A stretch of DNA of 49,338 nucleotides from Leptolinea sp. HRD-7. GTDB lineage: Bacteria > Chloroflexota > Anaerolineae > Anaerolineales > Anaerolineaceae. The stretch lies in contig AP024710.1 of NCBI GenBank assembly GCA_024363285.1, positions 1,193,163-1,242,500 on the forward strand, in the 5' to 3' direction. A program made the translations under genes and the position numbers. Positions 35,788 to 44,147 of the stretch are shown here, piece after piece. Every line of letters begins with the position of its first letter. The first letter of the stretch is position 1. A model generated the notes under the pieces. That model was not told the origin of the DNA and did not search any database. It saw only the letters and a list, made by a program, of their open reading frames with translations.

Positions 35788-37392
35788 TTAGAGATTTTTT
35801 ACATAATAGTGACTACCGCGCTCAAACCCGCGTTTCTGGTAGTACACCCGGGTCCCTACGGCAGAGATGACAGCCAGCTTTTTATATCCGTTCTCAAGAG
35901 CGATCTTTTCCGCTTCCAGCAATAAGGCGGTTCCCAGACCGGTATGCTGAGCGGCGCCGGCTTCACTGCCACCAACAGGCTGAGCCTGCCCGAATACGTG
36001 TACTTCTCGGATGATCGCCGCCCCATCCAGATCTGGCATGGCCGCGCGGACATCACCGTTCATGGTGAGGTTCGGCAAAGACAGGCGCAGATAACCGGCC
36101 AGTTTGTCTTCCGGGGTGTCAAACGACAGAAAATGTTCTGTTGACGCCGGAGTCGGGTATACCAGATCGTGGGAGACCAATTCCTCCGGGTTGACCTGTT
36201 CGCCGCGTACTTCGCGGCAGCGAACACACTGGCATTGCTGCCCACGGCGCTGCAATTCTTGCTGCACGTCCATGCGCAGGCTGCTGCGCTTGTTGCCAGC
36301 CGCGATCAGGTTCGATGGAATATCGCGGATCACACGGTTAACCCGGCAATAGCGGGGGATGGTCACTTTGAGATCGGCCATCAATTGCACCAGTTCTTCT
36401 GTGGTATAGGGCTGGTACCGGCCTTGCTGCCACACAGAATACAACTCGGAATTTTCCACCAACTGGGTGGGGTATATCTTGATCTCATCCGGGCAATATC
36501 CCTGTGACCACAGGCGGGCAAAGTCCTCGCGATCACTTAAAAGGGTCGCCCCTAACAGATTGGGCATCCAGTGAAGCACCACCTTAAAGCCTGCCGCGCG
36601 CAATTTACAAACGGCATCCAGGGTTTGACCGGCGGTATGCCCGCGTTTGTTGATGGTCAAAAGGTGATCATCCAGGCTTTGCGCTCCGATCTGCACCTTG
36701 GTAACACCTAAAAGCCGCAATTTTGCCAGCACATCCGGTGTGACTTCATCCGGCCGGGTTTCGATCACCAGCCCGACATTACGGTGGTCCGCGTTCTCAT
36801 TGGCTTTCTGGGCTTCATCCAATGTGGCGGCATCGAAGCCGTTCATGGCATCAAAGCAGCGGCGGATGAACCATTCCTGATAATCAGTGGAATAGGCGGT
36901 AAATGTACCGCCCAGAATAAGCAGTTCAATTTTGTCGATCGGGTGTCCTACCGCGTCCAAAGCCTCAAGGCGGGATGCAACCTGCCGGTACGGGTCAAAG
37001 TCATTTTGCATGCCGCGCATGGCTCCTGGCTCACCATACAGGTAGCTCTTGGGCAGGCGGGCGTCATCCGGGCAGAAAATGCATTTGCCCGGGCATTCAT
37101 GCGGCCCGGTCAGCACGGTGACGGTGGTCACACCCGAAAGCGTGCGCACAGGCTTAAGGCGGATCCGTTTAAACAATTCCGTATCTTCCGTCCACTCACC
37201 GGAAGTCACCAGCAGGCGGTAGGCTTCAACCAGCGTATGCTTGGCCAGATAACCCACGCCTGGCAGGGGATTTTTACGAATGGCTGTGAACACATCCGCG
37301 CCATTTTTTACATCTTCGAGTATGATACGGGCTGCCGCGAGCTTCTCGGGAGTGAAGCGGCGGGATTCCGTCCATTTTTCTATATCAACCAT
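35788..37392 (-). CDS. Elp3-type radical SAM/GNAT tRNA-modifying enzyme
   Basis: The 534-aa protein has a radical SAM domain with CPGKCIFCP (~104-112, the three cluster Cys), and a C-terminal GNAT acetyltransferase (~385-534, with GLGTALLLEAEKIA and a final YYQKRGFE). This is the Elp3 architecture that makes the cm5U34 modification of tRNA wobble uridine from acetyl-CoA and SAM. Bacterial Elp3 acts without the rest of Elongator. It stands alone between the SDR and methyltransferase genes. Confidence 0.9.
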   Translation of the reverse strand: MVDIEKWTESRRFTPEKLAAARIILEDVKNGADVFTAIRKNPLPGVGYLAKHTLVEAYRLLVTSGEWTEDTELFKRIRLKPVRTLSGVTTVTVLTGPHECPGKCIFCPDDARLPKSYLYGEPGAMRGMQNDFDPYRQVASRLEALDAVGHPIDKIELLILGGTFTAYSTDYQEWFIRRCFDAMNGFDAATLDEAQKANENADHRNVGLVIETRPDEVTPDVLAKLRLLGVTKVQIGAQSLDDHLLTINKRGHTAGQTLDAVCKLRAAGFKVVLHWMPNLLGATLLSDREDFARLWSQGYCPDEIKIYPTQLVENSELYSVWQQGRYQPYTTEELVQLMADLKVTIPRYCRVNRVIRDIPSNLIAAGNKRSSLRMDVQQELQRRGQQCQCVRCREVRGEQVNPEELVSHDLVYPTPASTEHFLSFDTPEDKLAGYLRLSLPNLTMNGDVRAAMPDLDGAAIIREVHVFGQAQPVGGSEAGAAQHTGLGTALLLEAEKIALENGYKKLAVISAVGTRVYYQKRGFERGSHYYVKNL

Positions 37393-37415
37393 TACATTAC
37401 ATACCTGTGAGTATC

Positions 37416-37421
37416 TATAAT
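37416..37421 (+). promoter_or_regulatory. -10 element just before the methyltransferase ATG
   Basis: TATAAT ends 6 bp before ATG 37428 and no Shine-Dalgarno is seen, so the mRNA may start at the ATG (leaderless). A weak TTACAT lies 18 bp upstream. Confidence 0.45.
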
Positions 37422-37427
37422 AAATCT

Positions 37428-38192
37428 ATGGATGAGACGATTGTACACGCATTATTGGAGATCAATAGACGATTTTATCAGGATTATGCCGAACCATTTG
37501 CCGCCACGCGACGCCGAATTCAGGATGGTGTTCGCCAGGCGGTAATTGACCTGCCGGATGGTCGATACCTTGACCTGGGCTGCGGAAGCGGCGCTCTGGC
37601 TGAATTCTGGCTTCGTCCACGAGCCGATCACAGCACCCGGAAAGGATTGTACCTGGGAGTGGATTTTTCCGCCGGCTTACTGGCTGAAGCCCGGTCTGGT
37701 TTGCCAGAGAAACTGCCCGATGGACTGGGCATTGCCTTTCAGCAGCGTGATCTAATGGCCGCCGGCTGGCAGGACAATTTGGAGGGCACACCTTTTGACG
37801 GCATCATGGCGTTTGCTGTAATGCATCATCTGCCGGGGCGGAGTAACCAGATTGATTTTGTCACCCGGGTTCGATCGTTGATCAAACCGGGAGGACAATT
37901 TATTCTGTCTGTCTGGCAGATCCAGAACAGCCCGAAATTACTGTCACGACGCCAACCGTGGGAGGCTGCAGGCTTAAGTGCGTCAGAAGTAGAAGAGGGT
38001 GATGTTTTGCTTGACTGGCGGCAATCATCCAAAGGGTCACCGCAAAGTGCCGGACTGCGTTATGTGCACCTGTTCAACGAAAATGACCTGCGTGTCCTGG
38101 CAGAATCCACCGGCTGGCTGGTGGTGGATTCGTCATATCACGACGGACACACCGGAAACCTGGGGTTATATCAGGTCTGGAAAGCTGTCTGA
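37428..38192 (+). CDS. Class I SAM-dependent methyltransferase
   Basis: The 254-aa protein has the Rossmann SAM-binding motif YLDLGCGSGALAEFW (~47-61), an acidic YLGVDFS, and FDGIMAFAVMHHLP. Similar proteins methylate small molecules or tRNA; the target is not clear. A GTG 7 codons upstream could be the start, but it has no ribosome site. Its stop is one base from that of the convergent nucleosidase, which could recycle its product S-adenosylhomocysteine. Confidence 0.8.
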   Translation: MDETIVHALLEINRRFYQDYAEPFAATRRRIQDGVRQAVIDLPDGRYLDLGCGSGALAEFWLRPRADHSTRKGLYLGVDFSAGLLAEARSGLPEKLPDGLGIAFQQRDLMAAGWQDNLEGTPFDGIMAFAVMHHLPGRSNQIDFVTRVRSLIKPGGQFILSVWQIQNSPKLLSRRQPWEAAGLSASEVEEGDVLLDWRQSSKGSPQSAGLRYVHLFNENDLRVLAESTGWLVVDSSYHDGHTGNLGLYQVWKAV

Positions 38193-38193
38193 G

Positions 38194-38895
38194 TTAATAA
38201 CCGGCGCAGGCCAACCATCCGGGCAGAGAGCCGCACAGGCTGTCCATGATCTTTCGGGAAGCCTGTTTAAAAAAGTCCATCCCGCCGTACGCTTCACCAC
38301 CCTGTGGTGAAACCAGGTCGGTCACCCCGCGCAGGATAAGGCAGCGCCGGTTGTGTTTTCCGGCGGCCACCCAGGCGATGGACGCGCTCTCCCAGTCACC
38401 AGCACGGGCCTGATATTGTGAGATCAGACCGGGAATGGTTTCAGGCACAATGTCTCGGTCCGCGGAAACCAGGATTCCGCTCTGCACCGGTAATGGATAT
38501 GGCTGTTTCAGCCAGGAATGGTCGAGACGGGTGGAATACGCATCAATAGCTTCCTGCGGGTTACCCATCTGCTCAATGATATCGTAGGCAAGGGTGCGGT
38601 CAGGCATGAGGATCGCGCCCCTTTCTATCTGTCCGGAAAAACCTCCACAGGTACCGATATTGATGATCATTTCCGGATTCCATCGGTTAATGGCCATTTC
38701 AGTCGAAGCAGCCGCGGCAATCTTTCCCCACCCGCCATACTGAAAGATAATCGATCGTTGGTATATTTCTTCTAGAAAATATTCGCCATACGGGTTTGTT
38801 TCAATATGTGAGGGCTGGAAGTATTCTTTCACCGGTCCCCATTCTGCGTTGGCAGAGATTAATACTACAACAGAGTTTCGGTCAACCACGGTCAA
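38194..38895 (-). CDS. Nucleoside phosphorylase/MTA-SAH nucleosidase family
   Basis: The 233-aa protein belongs to the PNP_UDP_1 fold: VVVLISANAEW at the start, GGWGKIAAAAST, NIGTCGGFSG (~78-87), and RGVTDLVSP near the end (the purine-binding Asp). It cleaves the glycosidic bond of a nucleoside, perhaps 5'-methylthioadenosine or SAH. The Glu typical of MTA/SAH nucleosidase (METAA) appears replaced by DWESASIAW, which keeps a Glu. The first codon is TTG (38895) or GTG (38889), overlapping the end of the upstream gene. Confidence 0.75.
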   Translation of the reverse strand: MTVVDRNSVVVLISANAEWGPVKEYFQPSHIETNPYGEYFLEEIYQRSIIFQYGGWGKIAAAASTEMAINRWNPEMIINIGTCGGFSGQIERGAILMPDRTLAYDIIEQMGNPQEAIDAYSTRLDHSWLKQPYPLPVQSGILVSADRDIVPETIPGLISQYQARAGDWESASIAWVAAGKHNRRCLILRGVTDLVSPQGGEAYGGMDFFKQASRKIMDSLCGSLPGWLACAGY

Positions 38896-40141
38896 TTTTC
38901 GCTTTGAGTTCTGTCAGCCGGTCCCACACCGGCGCCCGGTAGGATTCGAGGATGTGGAGCAGGCTGGTGCGGCCGGCGATTCGTTGTTTATGTCGATCCA
39001 CCGGTCCTTCCTGGGCAGCTTTCCAGACTATTTGAGCCACATCATAAGCCGCATTTGGTTTGCCCATTTTACGTGAGTTTTCGGCACGTTCTTTTAATAA
39101 AACGCGGTCATTGATCATCCAATGGCTGATAGTTTCCAACACCTGAAAGGGTGTTGTTGCCAGGTCACCCGCGCCGCCCTGCAAGATCATGTCGGCATTG
39201 CCGGTTTCTTGACCGGGCAGAACATCTACAAGAAGGATGGGAAGCCCGCAGGCCAGGCTTTCGGTGACGATCAACCCCCCGGCTTTACAGATAATGGCAT
39301 CGGCGGCGTGCATCATCAACGGCATATTGCTAACATATTCGTATAAAAATGCCGGAATATGCCAGTCTATTGCTTTGAGTCCTTCAAATAGATTTTGATC
39401 TTTTCCTGCCGCCACAGCTAACTGGATCGGGAATCCGGAATGGTTCAACGTATTGGCCGTTTCGATCAGCCTGTCAACACGTTTGCTGCCTACCGCCAGG
39501 ATCGTCATTTTATTTTCGTCCCATCCAAGCTCCCGGCGGATCTCGGCTCTGGTGCGGGTTTCTTTATTCAGCCGTGGTGATACGGGAATCCCCGTTTCAA
39601 TCACTTTTTGCGGATCAAGATTACCGGCTATTGCCAGATTGCGGACGGTTTGATTGGGAACCAGGCAGGCAGTGGCAGCTTTATGGAACCAGATGCGATG
39701 GACGGTTGAGAGATCCGTTACCACTGTAAATAATGGAACAAAGACACGATCAATAGTGAAGACAGCTTCAAGCGCGCTCTGGTAAAGCGGATACGTGGTT
39801 ACGATAGCATCCGGTTTATACGTGCTAACCAGGTCTCGCATAACCTCGTAGAGCAAAACGGCGAGTGCTGTATCGGCTATCGCGCTGGGGATGGGTTTAT
39901 CACTGGCTTCATATCCGAGTTTATACAACTCGGGTGCCTGTTTCACGATCTGATCATAGTCCGCCTGACTATCTCGCAAGAAGAAAGGTGACCGCTTATC
40001 TTCCAATGGATTGATTAGATGAAGTTCGCAATCATCGCCTGCAAGGTCATGCAATGCGGTCTGTATGGCCAACGCGGCACTGCGGTGACCAAAACCGGCG
40101 TCAGCCGTAAGGATAAGGATGGTTTTTTTATCATTCATCAT
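38882..40141 (-). CDS. MGDG-synthase-like glycosyltransferase (GT28)
   Basis: The 419-aa protein has an MGDG_synth domain (TADAGFGHRSAALAIQ, ~12-27) and a GT28 C-terminal domain (KAGGLIVTESLACGLPILLVDVLPGQE split near 295). It adds a sugar to diacylglycerol to make glycolipids, or is a related lipid glycosyltransferase. No signal peptide; it probably attaches to the inner face of the membrane. It overlaps pncC by 4 bp (ATGA) and the nucleosidase by 14 bp. Confidence 0.85.
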   Translation of the reverse strand: MMNDKKTILILTADAGFGHRSAALAIQTALHDLAGDDCELHLINPLEDKRSPFFLRDSQADYDQIVKQAPELYKLGYEASDKPIPSAIADTALAVLLYEVMRDLVSTYKPDAIVTTYPLYQSALEAVFTIDRVFVPLFTVVTDLSTVHRIWFHKAATACLVPNQTVRNLAIAGNLDPQKVIETGIPVSPRLNKETRTRAEIRRELGWDENKMTILAVGSKRVDRLIETANTLNHSGFPIQLAVAAGKDQNLFEGLKAIDWHIPAFLYEYVSNMPLMMHAADAIICKAGGLIVTESLACGLPILLVDVLPGQETGNADMILQGGAGDLATTPFQVLETISHWMINDRVLLKERAENSRKMGKPNAAYDVAQIVWKAAQEGPVDRHKQRIAGRTSLLHILESYRAPVWDRLTELKAKIDRG

Positions 40142-40677
40142 ATCTCTTTATACGGTGTATCTGGCGGGAGGTTGGCTGTCAGATATCCCAGCAGGAATTC
40201 CAGGGCTGCTTCAGCGGAATTTTCTTTGTTCTGGATACGGTCGCCTTTCCAGAGCAATTTCCACGCGTGGTCGCCATCTGGAGTACTGAGCCCAATCCAC
40301 ACAAGTCCCACCGGTTTTCCGGGAATGCCGCCCCCGGGTCCGGCGATACCACTGACGGACAATCCGATCGTGTTTGACACAGGGAAATCTGCGCTGAGAC
40401 AGTTGCGGATGCCCTGTGCCATTTCAATGACAGTCTCTCGGCTTACAGCGCCGTGTTGTGCGAGTGTTTCGGCTTTTACACCGAGCAGGCGTTGCTTTAC
40501 TTCGTACGCGTAAGCCGTGATAGATCCCAGGTAATACTCAGATGAGCCTGCGATATTGGTAATGCGATGGCCTATCAGTCCGCCAGTACACGATTCGGCC
40601 ACCGCCAGTTTCAGGTTTTTTTCCAATAATAATTTACCGACCTGCGCTTCAATTAATTCATGTGTTGGGTTATTCAT
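40138..40677 (-). CDS. pncC: Nicotinamide-nucleotide amidase (CinA C-terminal domain)
   Basis: The 179-aa protein is a stand-alone CinA-C domain: AESCTGGLIGHRIT (~28-41, with the catalytic Ser), SGIAGPGGG (~113-121) and PVGLVWIGLS. It deamidates NMN to nicotinic acid mononucleotide in NAD recycling. It is first in the leftward operon with the glycosyltransferase and nucleosidase. Confidence 0.92.
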   Translation of the reverse strand: MNNPTHELIEAQVGKLLLEKNLKLAVAESCTGGLIGHRITNIAGSSEYYLGSITAYAYEVKQRLLGVKAETLAQHGAVSRETVIEMAQGIRNCLSADFPVSNTIGLSVSGIAGPGGGIPGKPVGLVWIGLSTPDGDHAWKLLWKGDRIQNKENSAEAALEFLLGYLTANLPPDTPYKEI

Positions 40678-40723
40678 AGTTTTTTGATTATACCCATTGT
40701 TTTTAGGGGCACCAAATCACCCC

Positions 40724-40782
40724 TTGACAAAGCCTATATATTGATTAAACTTAAAACAAGTTTGTAATATAAACATGTTTGT
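40724..40782 (+). promoter_or_regulatory. Promoter and twin operator-like sites of the membrane-protein operon
   Basis: TTGACA (40724-40729), 16-bp spacer, TAAACT (40746-40751). Downstream are two similar near-palindromes, AAACAAGTTTGT (40754-40765) and AAACATGTTTGT (40771-40782), 17 bp apart; AAACATGTTT is a perfect palindrome. They sit over the start site and are good candidates for binding by the operon's own winged-helix regulator. Confidence 0.6.
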
Positions 40783-40795
40783 GAAAGGAATAAAA

Positions 40796-41434
40796 ATGAC
40801 AGTCTCCATTAAAAACACCATTGAACGGACCCGTCAATACTGGTATATTGACGGCTTTTCAGAACTCCTGGTCGGTATGATTTTTGTGTTTCTCGGGTTA
40901 CTGAACAGTATTACCCTGATAATTCAGCCTTCCATCGGTTCTGCTGTGATAGTGGGTATCGGATACCCGCTTGTAATTCTGGGCGGAATTATATTCGGTA
41001 ACAAATGGGTTCGATCCATGAAAGAAAAGGTGACCTACCCGCGTACCGGATTTGTGAAATATATCCAACCTGAAAGACCTTCTCGGCGGAAGCGAATGAT
41101 CAAAGCATTTGTCGTTGCTTTTATGGTTTCTATCATCGTAAATGTGATTATCAACCGTTTGGATCCTTTCTGGCTCGTTTTGGGTACAGGCTTATTAATT
41201 GCTGCCTTTACCGTATATATGGGAGTGCAAATACCCTTAAACAGATTCTTCATGACGGCGGCGTGGATTGTGATTGTCAGCATGGTAGCGGCCCGGCTGC
41301 CTTACTCGAATGATCTGCAGATGGGTTTGCTGCTCATGGGAACGGGGATCGGGTGGTTGGTTGCCGGCGCAACCTCACTGATCGCCTATTTGAGAAAAAA
41401 TCCCATACTCGATCAAGAAAAAGTAGAGGATTAA
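40796..41434 (+). CDS. Membrane protein with about six helices
   Basis: The 212-aa protein has pairs of hydrophobic helices at about 25-48, 52-72, 105-125, 128-150, 152-170 and 178-198, separated by a basic loop (ERPSRRKRM). No family recognised. ATG 40796 has AAAGGA six bases upstream; the earlier ATG at 40775 lies inside the operator. The regulator gene begins immediately after its stop. The pair is likely self-regulated and may respond to a membrane stress or small molecule. Confidence 0.7.
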   Translation: MTVSIKNTIERTRQYWYIDGFSELLVGMIFVFLGLLNSITLIIQPSIGSAVIVGIGYPLVILGGIIFGNKWVRSMKEKVTYPRTGFVKYIQPERPSRRKRMIKAFVVAFMVSIIVNVIINRLDPFWLVLGTGLLIAAFTVYMGVQIPLNRFFMTAAWIVIVSMVAARLPYSNDLQMGLLLMGTGIGWLVAGATSLIAYLRKNPILDQEKVED

Positions 41435-41752
41435 ATGAACGAAGACTGGCGGTCCCTAACCGAAGTTGATAAACTGCTTCACGAACCATCGCGGTTAATG
41501 ATCATGACTATCCTGTCTTCTGTGGAAAAAGCGGACTTCGTTTACCTGCAACGCGAAACCGGATTGACCCGCGGAAATTTGTCAGTGCATCTGACGAAAC
41601 TGGGCGAAGCCGGGTACATTGAAATACAGAAAACGTTCAATGGAAAGATGCCGCAGACGATGTGCCAGGTCACTGAAGCAGGCAGGCAAGCATTTGAAGA
41701 ATATATCAAGTATTTGAAAAAAGTGGTCAATAAAATTTCAACCTCCGGATAA
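41435..41752 (+). CDS. Winged-helix transcriptional regulator (HTH_34/ArsR-like)
   Basis: The 105-aa protein is one winged-helix domain: LLHEPSRLMIMTILSS, then FVYLQRETGLTRGNLSVHLTKLGEAGYIEI split here as the recognition region (~35-64), then a wing and a coiled-coil dimer helix. Its ATG abuts the stop of the membrane protein. It probably represses the operon at the twin AAACAxGTTTGT sites. Effector unknown. Confidence 0.85.
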   Translation: MNEDWRSLTEVDKLLHEPSRLMIMTILSSVEKADFVYLQRETGLTRGNLSVHLTKLGEAGYIEIQKTFNGKMPQTMCQVTEAGRQAFEEYIKYLKKVVNKISTSG

Positions 41753-41766
41753 CCGGAGGTTTTTTT
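41741..41766 (+). terminator. Intrinsic terminator after the regulator
   Basis: ACCTCCGG, ATAA loop, CCGGAGGT, then TTTTTT. The stop codon lies in the loop and the stem reaches the end of the convergent protease gene. Confidence 0.9.
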
Positions 41767-43993
41767 ATTTGTAAATCGTCAACGGCGCGAATTGGAAGTA
41801 ATAATTGCCGTCCATATCCTGTACCATTATCGCCACCCGATACTGGCCGGAATCCGACGGCCGAATGCCGAAGTAGAACGGTTCTTTGCCAAACGCGATG
41901 CGGTTCCCATCACGATACGTGAACGAAAAACCACCGCTCTCATTGCGTGATAGCCAGGTGTCAACAAATTGCCATTCATCTCCGGGAGCCGGATTGATGG
42001 GCGCTGCTGCCAATCCGGTTGCGGTTCCGCCGGTAAAACCGGTGATGCGGGTCATGGCCGCCTCATCGTCATTTTTAAAGTACATGCGGGCGTCGCGAGT
42101 AATTTCATCCTGCTTGAACACATACCGACCGGCTGTCGAATATATGGATTCCTTATCAAGTTTTCCGAATGTTTCCGGGTTGAGATGTGCGAATGAGCAG
42201 ATTTTTCCATTACACACACCGAAGGATGACGGAACCCATTGAATATCGATGGGAATCAAACCATTGTCCATTTTCCAAACCGGATAGTACACTCCGTCTT
42301 CCTCACGTACGTCTACTCCCCGGAAGTAATCCAGATAATAGAGTAAATAATTATCTTTATCTTTTTCCAGCAGCGTGAGTAAATAGATATAGGCGATCTG
42401 ATTTCCGCTGACAGATGTTTGAACCCGTAATGTATCACCAGGTTTTATACTGTTGTTTGATAGTTTCAAGGGTGATATCAGAATATCCTCACTAAAGCCT
42501 GGTGCCGGGAGCTTTTGGCTGATATCCGGGATGCCTTTATTAAAATCCTGCCCGGCGTAATGGAAGGCGAGAAAGTCATCCCAGAGTGAGGATTTAGCGA
42601 ACCGTGAAGCAAGCGTGGTATACAGTCTGGCCCCAACATTCTGGTTCCAGTACAATTCAGAAACCGGGAAATAGATAGACATTCCGGTGGACCCGCGCCG
42701 GTTGGGTCCGTGTGTTTCGGCAACAATTGCCTGATCTATGGCAATGCGTAAAGCCGATGCCGCCTTGGCCGCGGTTTCACTTTCCACTCGTTTGGCTGCC
42801 AGGGCTGTGAAATTGCTCAAATCAAGATACGGCGAAGGCAGTGAATCATCAAACGTGTTGGTAAATGCCCGGGCGTATGACCGAGAATCCGCCAGCTTTC
42901 TCTGGTCGACTTCTTTCAACGCGGTGACAAACGAATTCAACTTTTGGTGAACACTCTGAATGGCTGAAAGGTCAACCGCTGCCAGTGTGCTGTCGGCCGC
43001 AAGACCTTTGATCATAGTTTCCTGGGGCATTTCAGGGTCAAGACCGGATTTCTTCAAGAACTCTTCCCGGGCTTCCCTGTTGATAATCCTCTGATCTTGT
43101 TTGATATACGTCTCAACGATCGTTTTTGCCAGATCAGCCGGGCTCATCTCCGGGGAATTTGTAAGCGCTGTGAGGAAACCGGCGTATGCCCAGCCCAGCC
43201 CGGGTTCCACCTCCTCGGATGCCACCATGTAGCGGCTATACGGCGCGGCTGCGGAATATACCTCCAGCATACCCATAAGGCAGGCATCCAATCCTACTAT
43301 GTCGAATAGACTAATTCCGGTTGATTTCACAATGGATTGCAGAGCCTTTTCCAGTTTCGCGGTAGAAATGAACACAAAATCATCGCCATGGTTATCAGCA
43401 TCTGTCCATCCGCCCGGCCAGCCCATACCGTGGTCTGAAAGGATCAACACATGTCGGTCAGCCGGATAGGTTTGAATCGCCCAGACGGCAAAATCTGTGA
43501 GCACCTGCGGATCGCTCATGTCCACTTCGCCCGGCTCATCCACAACACGCGACCGGATGATGTTCAGATCAGTATCGTGGAATACTTCGAAGCGTTTAGC
43601 GCCGGTCCAGTTACCATCTCCTTTGTAGCCTTTTTTAAACCGGTCAACCTGAGCCACGATTCTTACCCGCCCGTTTGACCCTGCCAGTTCGGCTTCATTC
43701 AAGTCAAAGAGAATGTCTTCTTCCAGAACCGGGTCATCCGCGTCAAAGTACAGCATCACCAGCCAGGTTTGGTCTTCGGGTTCCACAGTCGGGCGAACGA
43801 CCGATGTTTGTTGCGGAAGGCGAGTAGAAGTTTGTGCGACGTTTGATGGAATGAGCGGTTTTTTCTCTGAAAAGAGAATTATGGCAGAGATATAGCACAG
43901 GATAACCAGCAGACATAGAAACGCAAGAGAAAACATAATCGCTGCGATCACCGGTATTTTTTTATTTGCAGCGGGAGCAGGCGTTTGGGTCAT
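41765..43993 (-). CDS. Clostripain-family (C11) cysteine peptidase, membrane-anchored
   Basis: The 742-aa protein has one membrane helix near the N-terminus (~14-40), a linker, and a C11 domain (~75-400) with the catalytic His in LILSDHGMGWPGGW (~193) and Cys in GLDACLMGMLEV (~240). The last ~250 residues are beta-rich and of unknown role. The protease should work outside the cell, cleaving after basic residues if it is like clostripain. It is upstream of a terminator shared with the convergent regulator gene. Confidence 0.88.
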   Translation of the reverse strand: MTQTPAPAANKKIPVIAAIMFSLAFLCLLVILCYISAIILFSEKKPLIPSNVAQTSTRLPQQTSVVRPTVEPEDQTWLVMLYFDADDPVLEEDILFDLNEAELAGSNGRVRIVAQVDRFKKGYKGDGNWTGAKRFEVFHDTDLNIIRSRVVDEPGEVDMSDPQVLTDFAVWAIQTYPADRHVLILSDHGMGWPGGWTDADNHGDDFVFISTAKLEKALQSIVKSTGISLFDIVGLDACLMGMLEVYSAAAPYSRYMVASEEVEPGLGWAYAGFLTALTNSPEMSPADLAKTIVETYIKQDQRIINREAREEFLKKSGLDPEMPQETMIKGLAADSTLAAVDLSAIQSVHQKLNSFVTALKEVDQRKLADSRSYARAFTNTFDDSLPSPYLDLSNFTALAAKRVESETAAKAASALRIAIDQAIVAETHGPNRRGSTGMSIYFPVSELYWNQNVGARLYTTLASRFAKSSLWDDFLAFHYAGQDFNKGIPDISQKLPAPGFSEDILISPLKLSNNSIKPGDTLRVQTSVSGNQIAYIYLLTLLEKDKDNYLLYYLDYFRGVDVREEDGVYYPVWKMDNGLIPIDIQWVPSSFGVCNGKICSFAHLNPETFGKLDKESIYSTAGRYVFKQDEITRDARMYFKNDDEAAMTRITGFTGGTATGLAAAPINPAPGDEWQFVDTWLSRNESGGFSFTYRDGNRIAFGKEPFYFGIRPSDSGQYRVAIMVQDMDGNYYFQFAPLTIYK

Positions 43994-44095
43994 CTTACAC
44001 CTCTCGTAAACAGTTACAATCGTGCTGGAAATCTCGAATTATTCTTTTTCTATTATCGCTTAATCCTTTGAAACAATCCTGGCTGGAAAGGAAAT

Positions 44096-44128
44096 AAAAA
44101 AAGCGGGAGCAAATGTACTTGCTCCCGC
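44096..44128 (-). terminator. Intrinsic terminator of the LCP gene
   Basis: Perfect 10-bp stem GCGGGAGCAA / TTGCTCCCGC (44103-44128), followed on the minus strand by a seven-T tract (44102-44096). Confidence 0.95.
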
Positions 44129-44147
44129 CGATCAATCAAATCATGTT

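Noticed and set aside
38194..38895. Nucleosidase as certain MTA/SAH nucleosidase (mtnN)
   Set aside because: The usual METAA signature is not intact, so only the wider family is called.
34857..40782. TetR sites and AAACAxGTTTGT sites as one shared operator family
   Set aside because: The similarity is short and AT-rich, and the local regulators belong to different families, so I keep them separate and only flag possible cross-talk.
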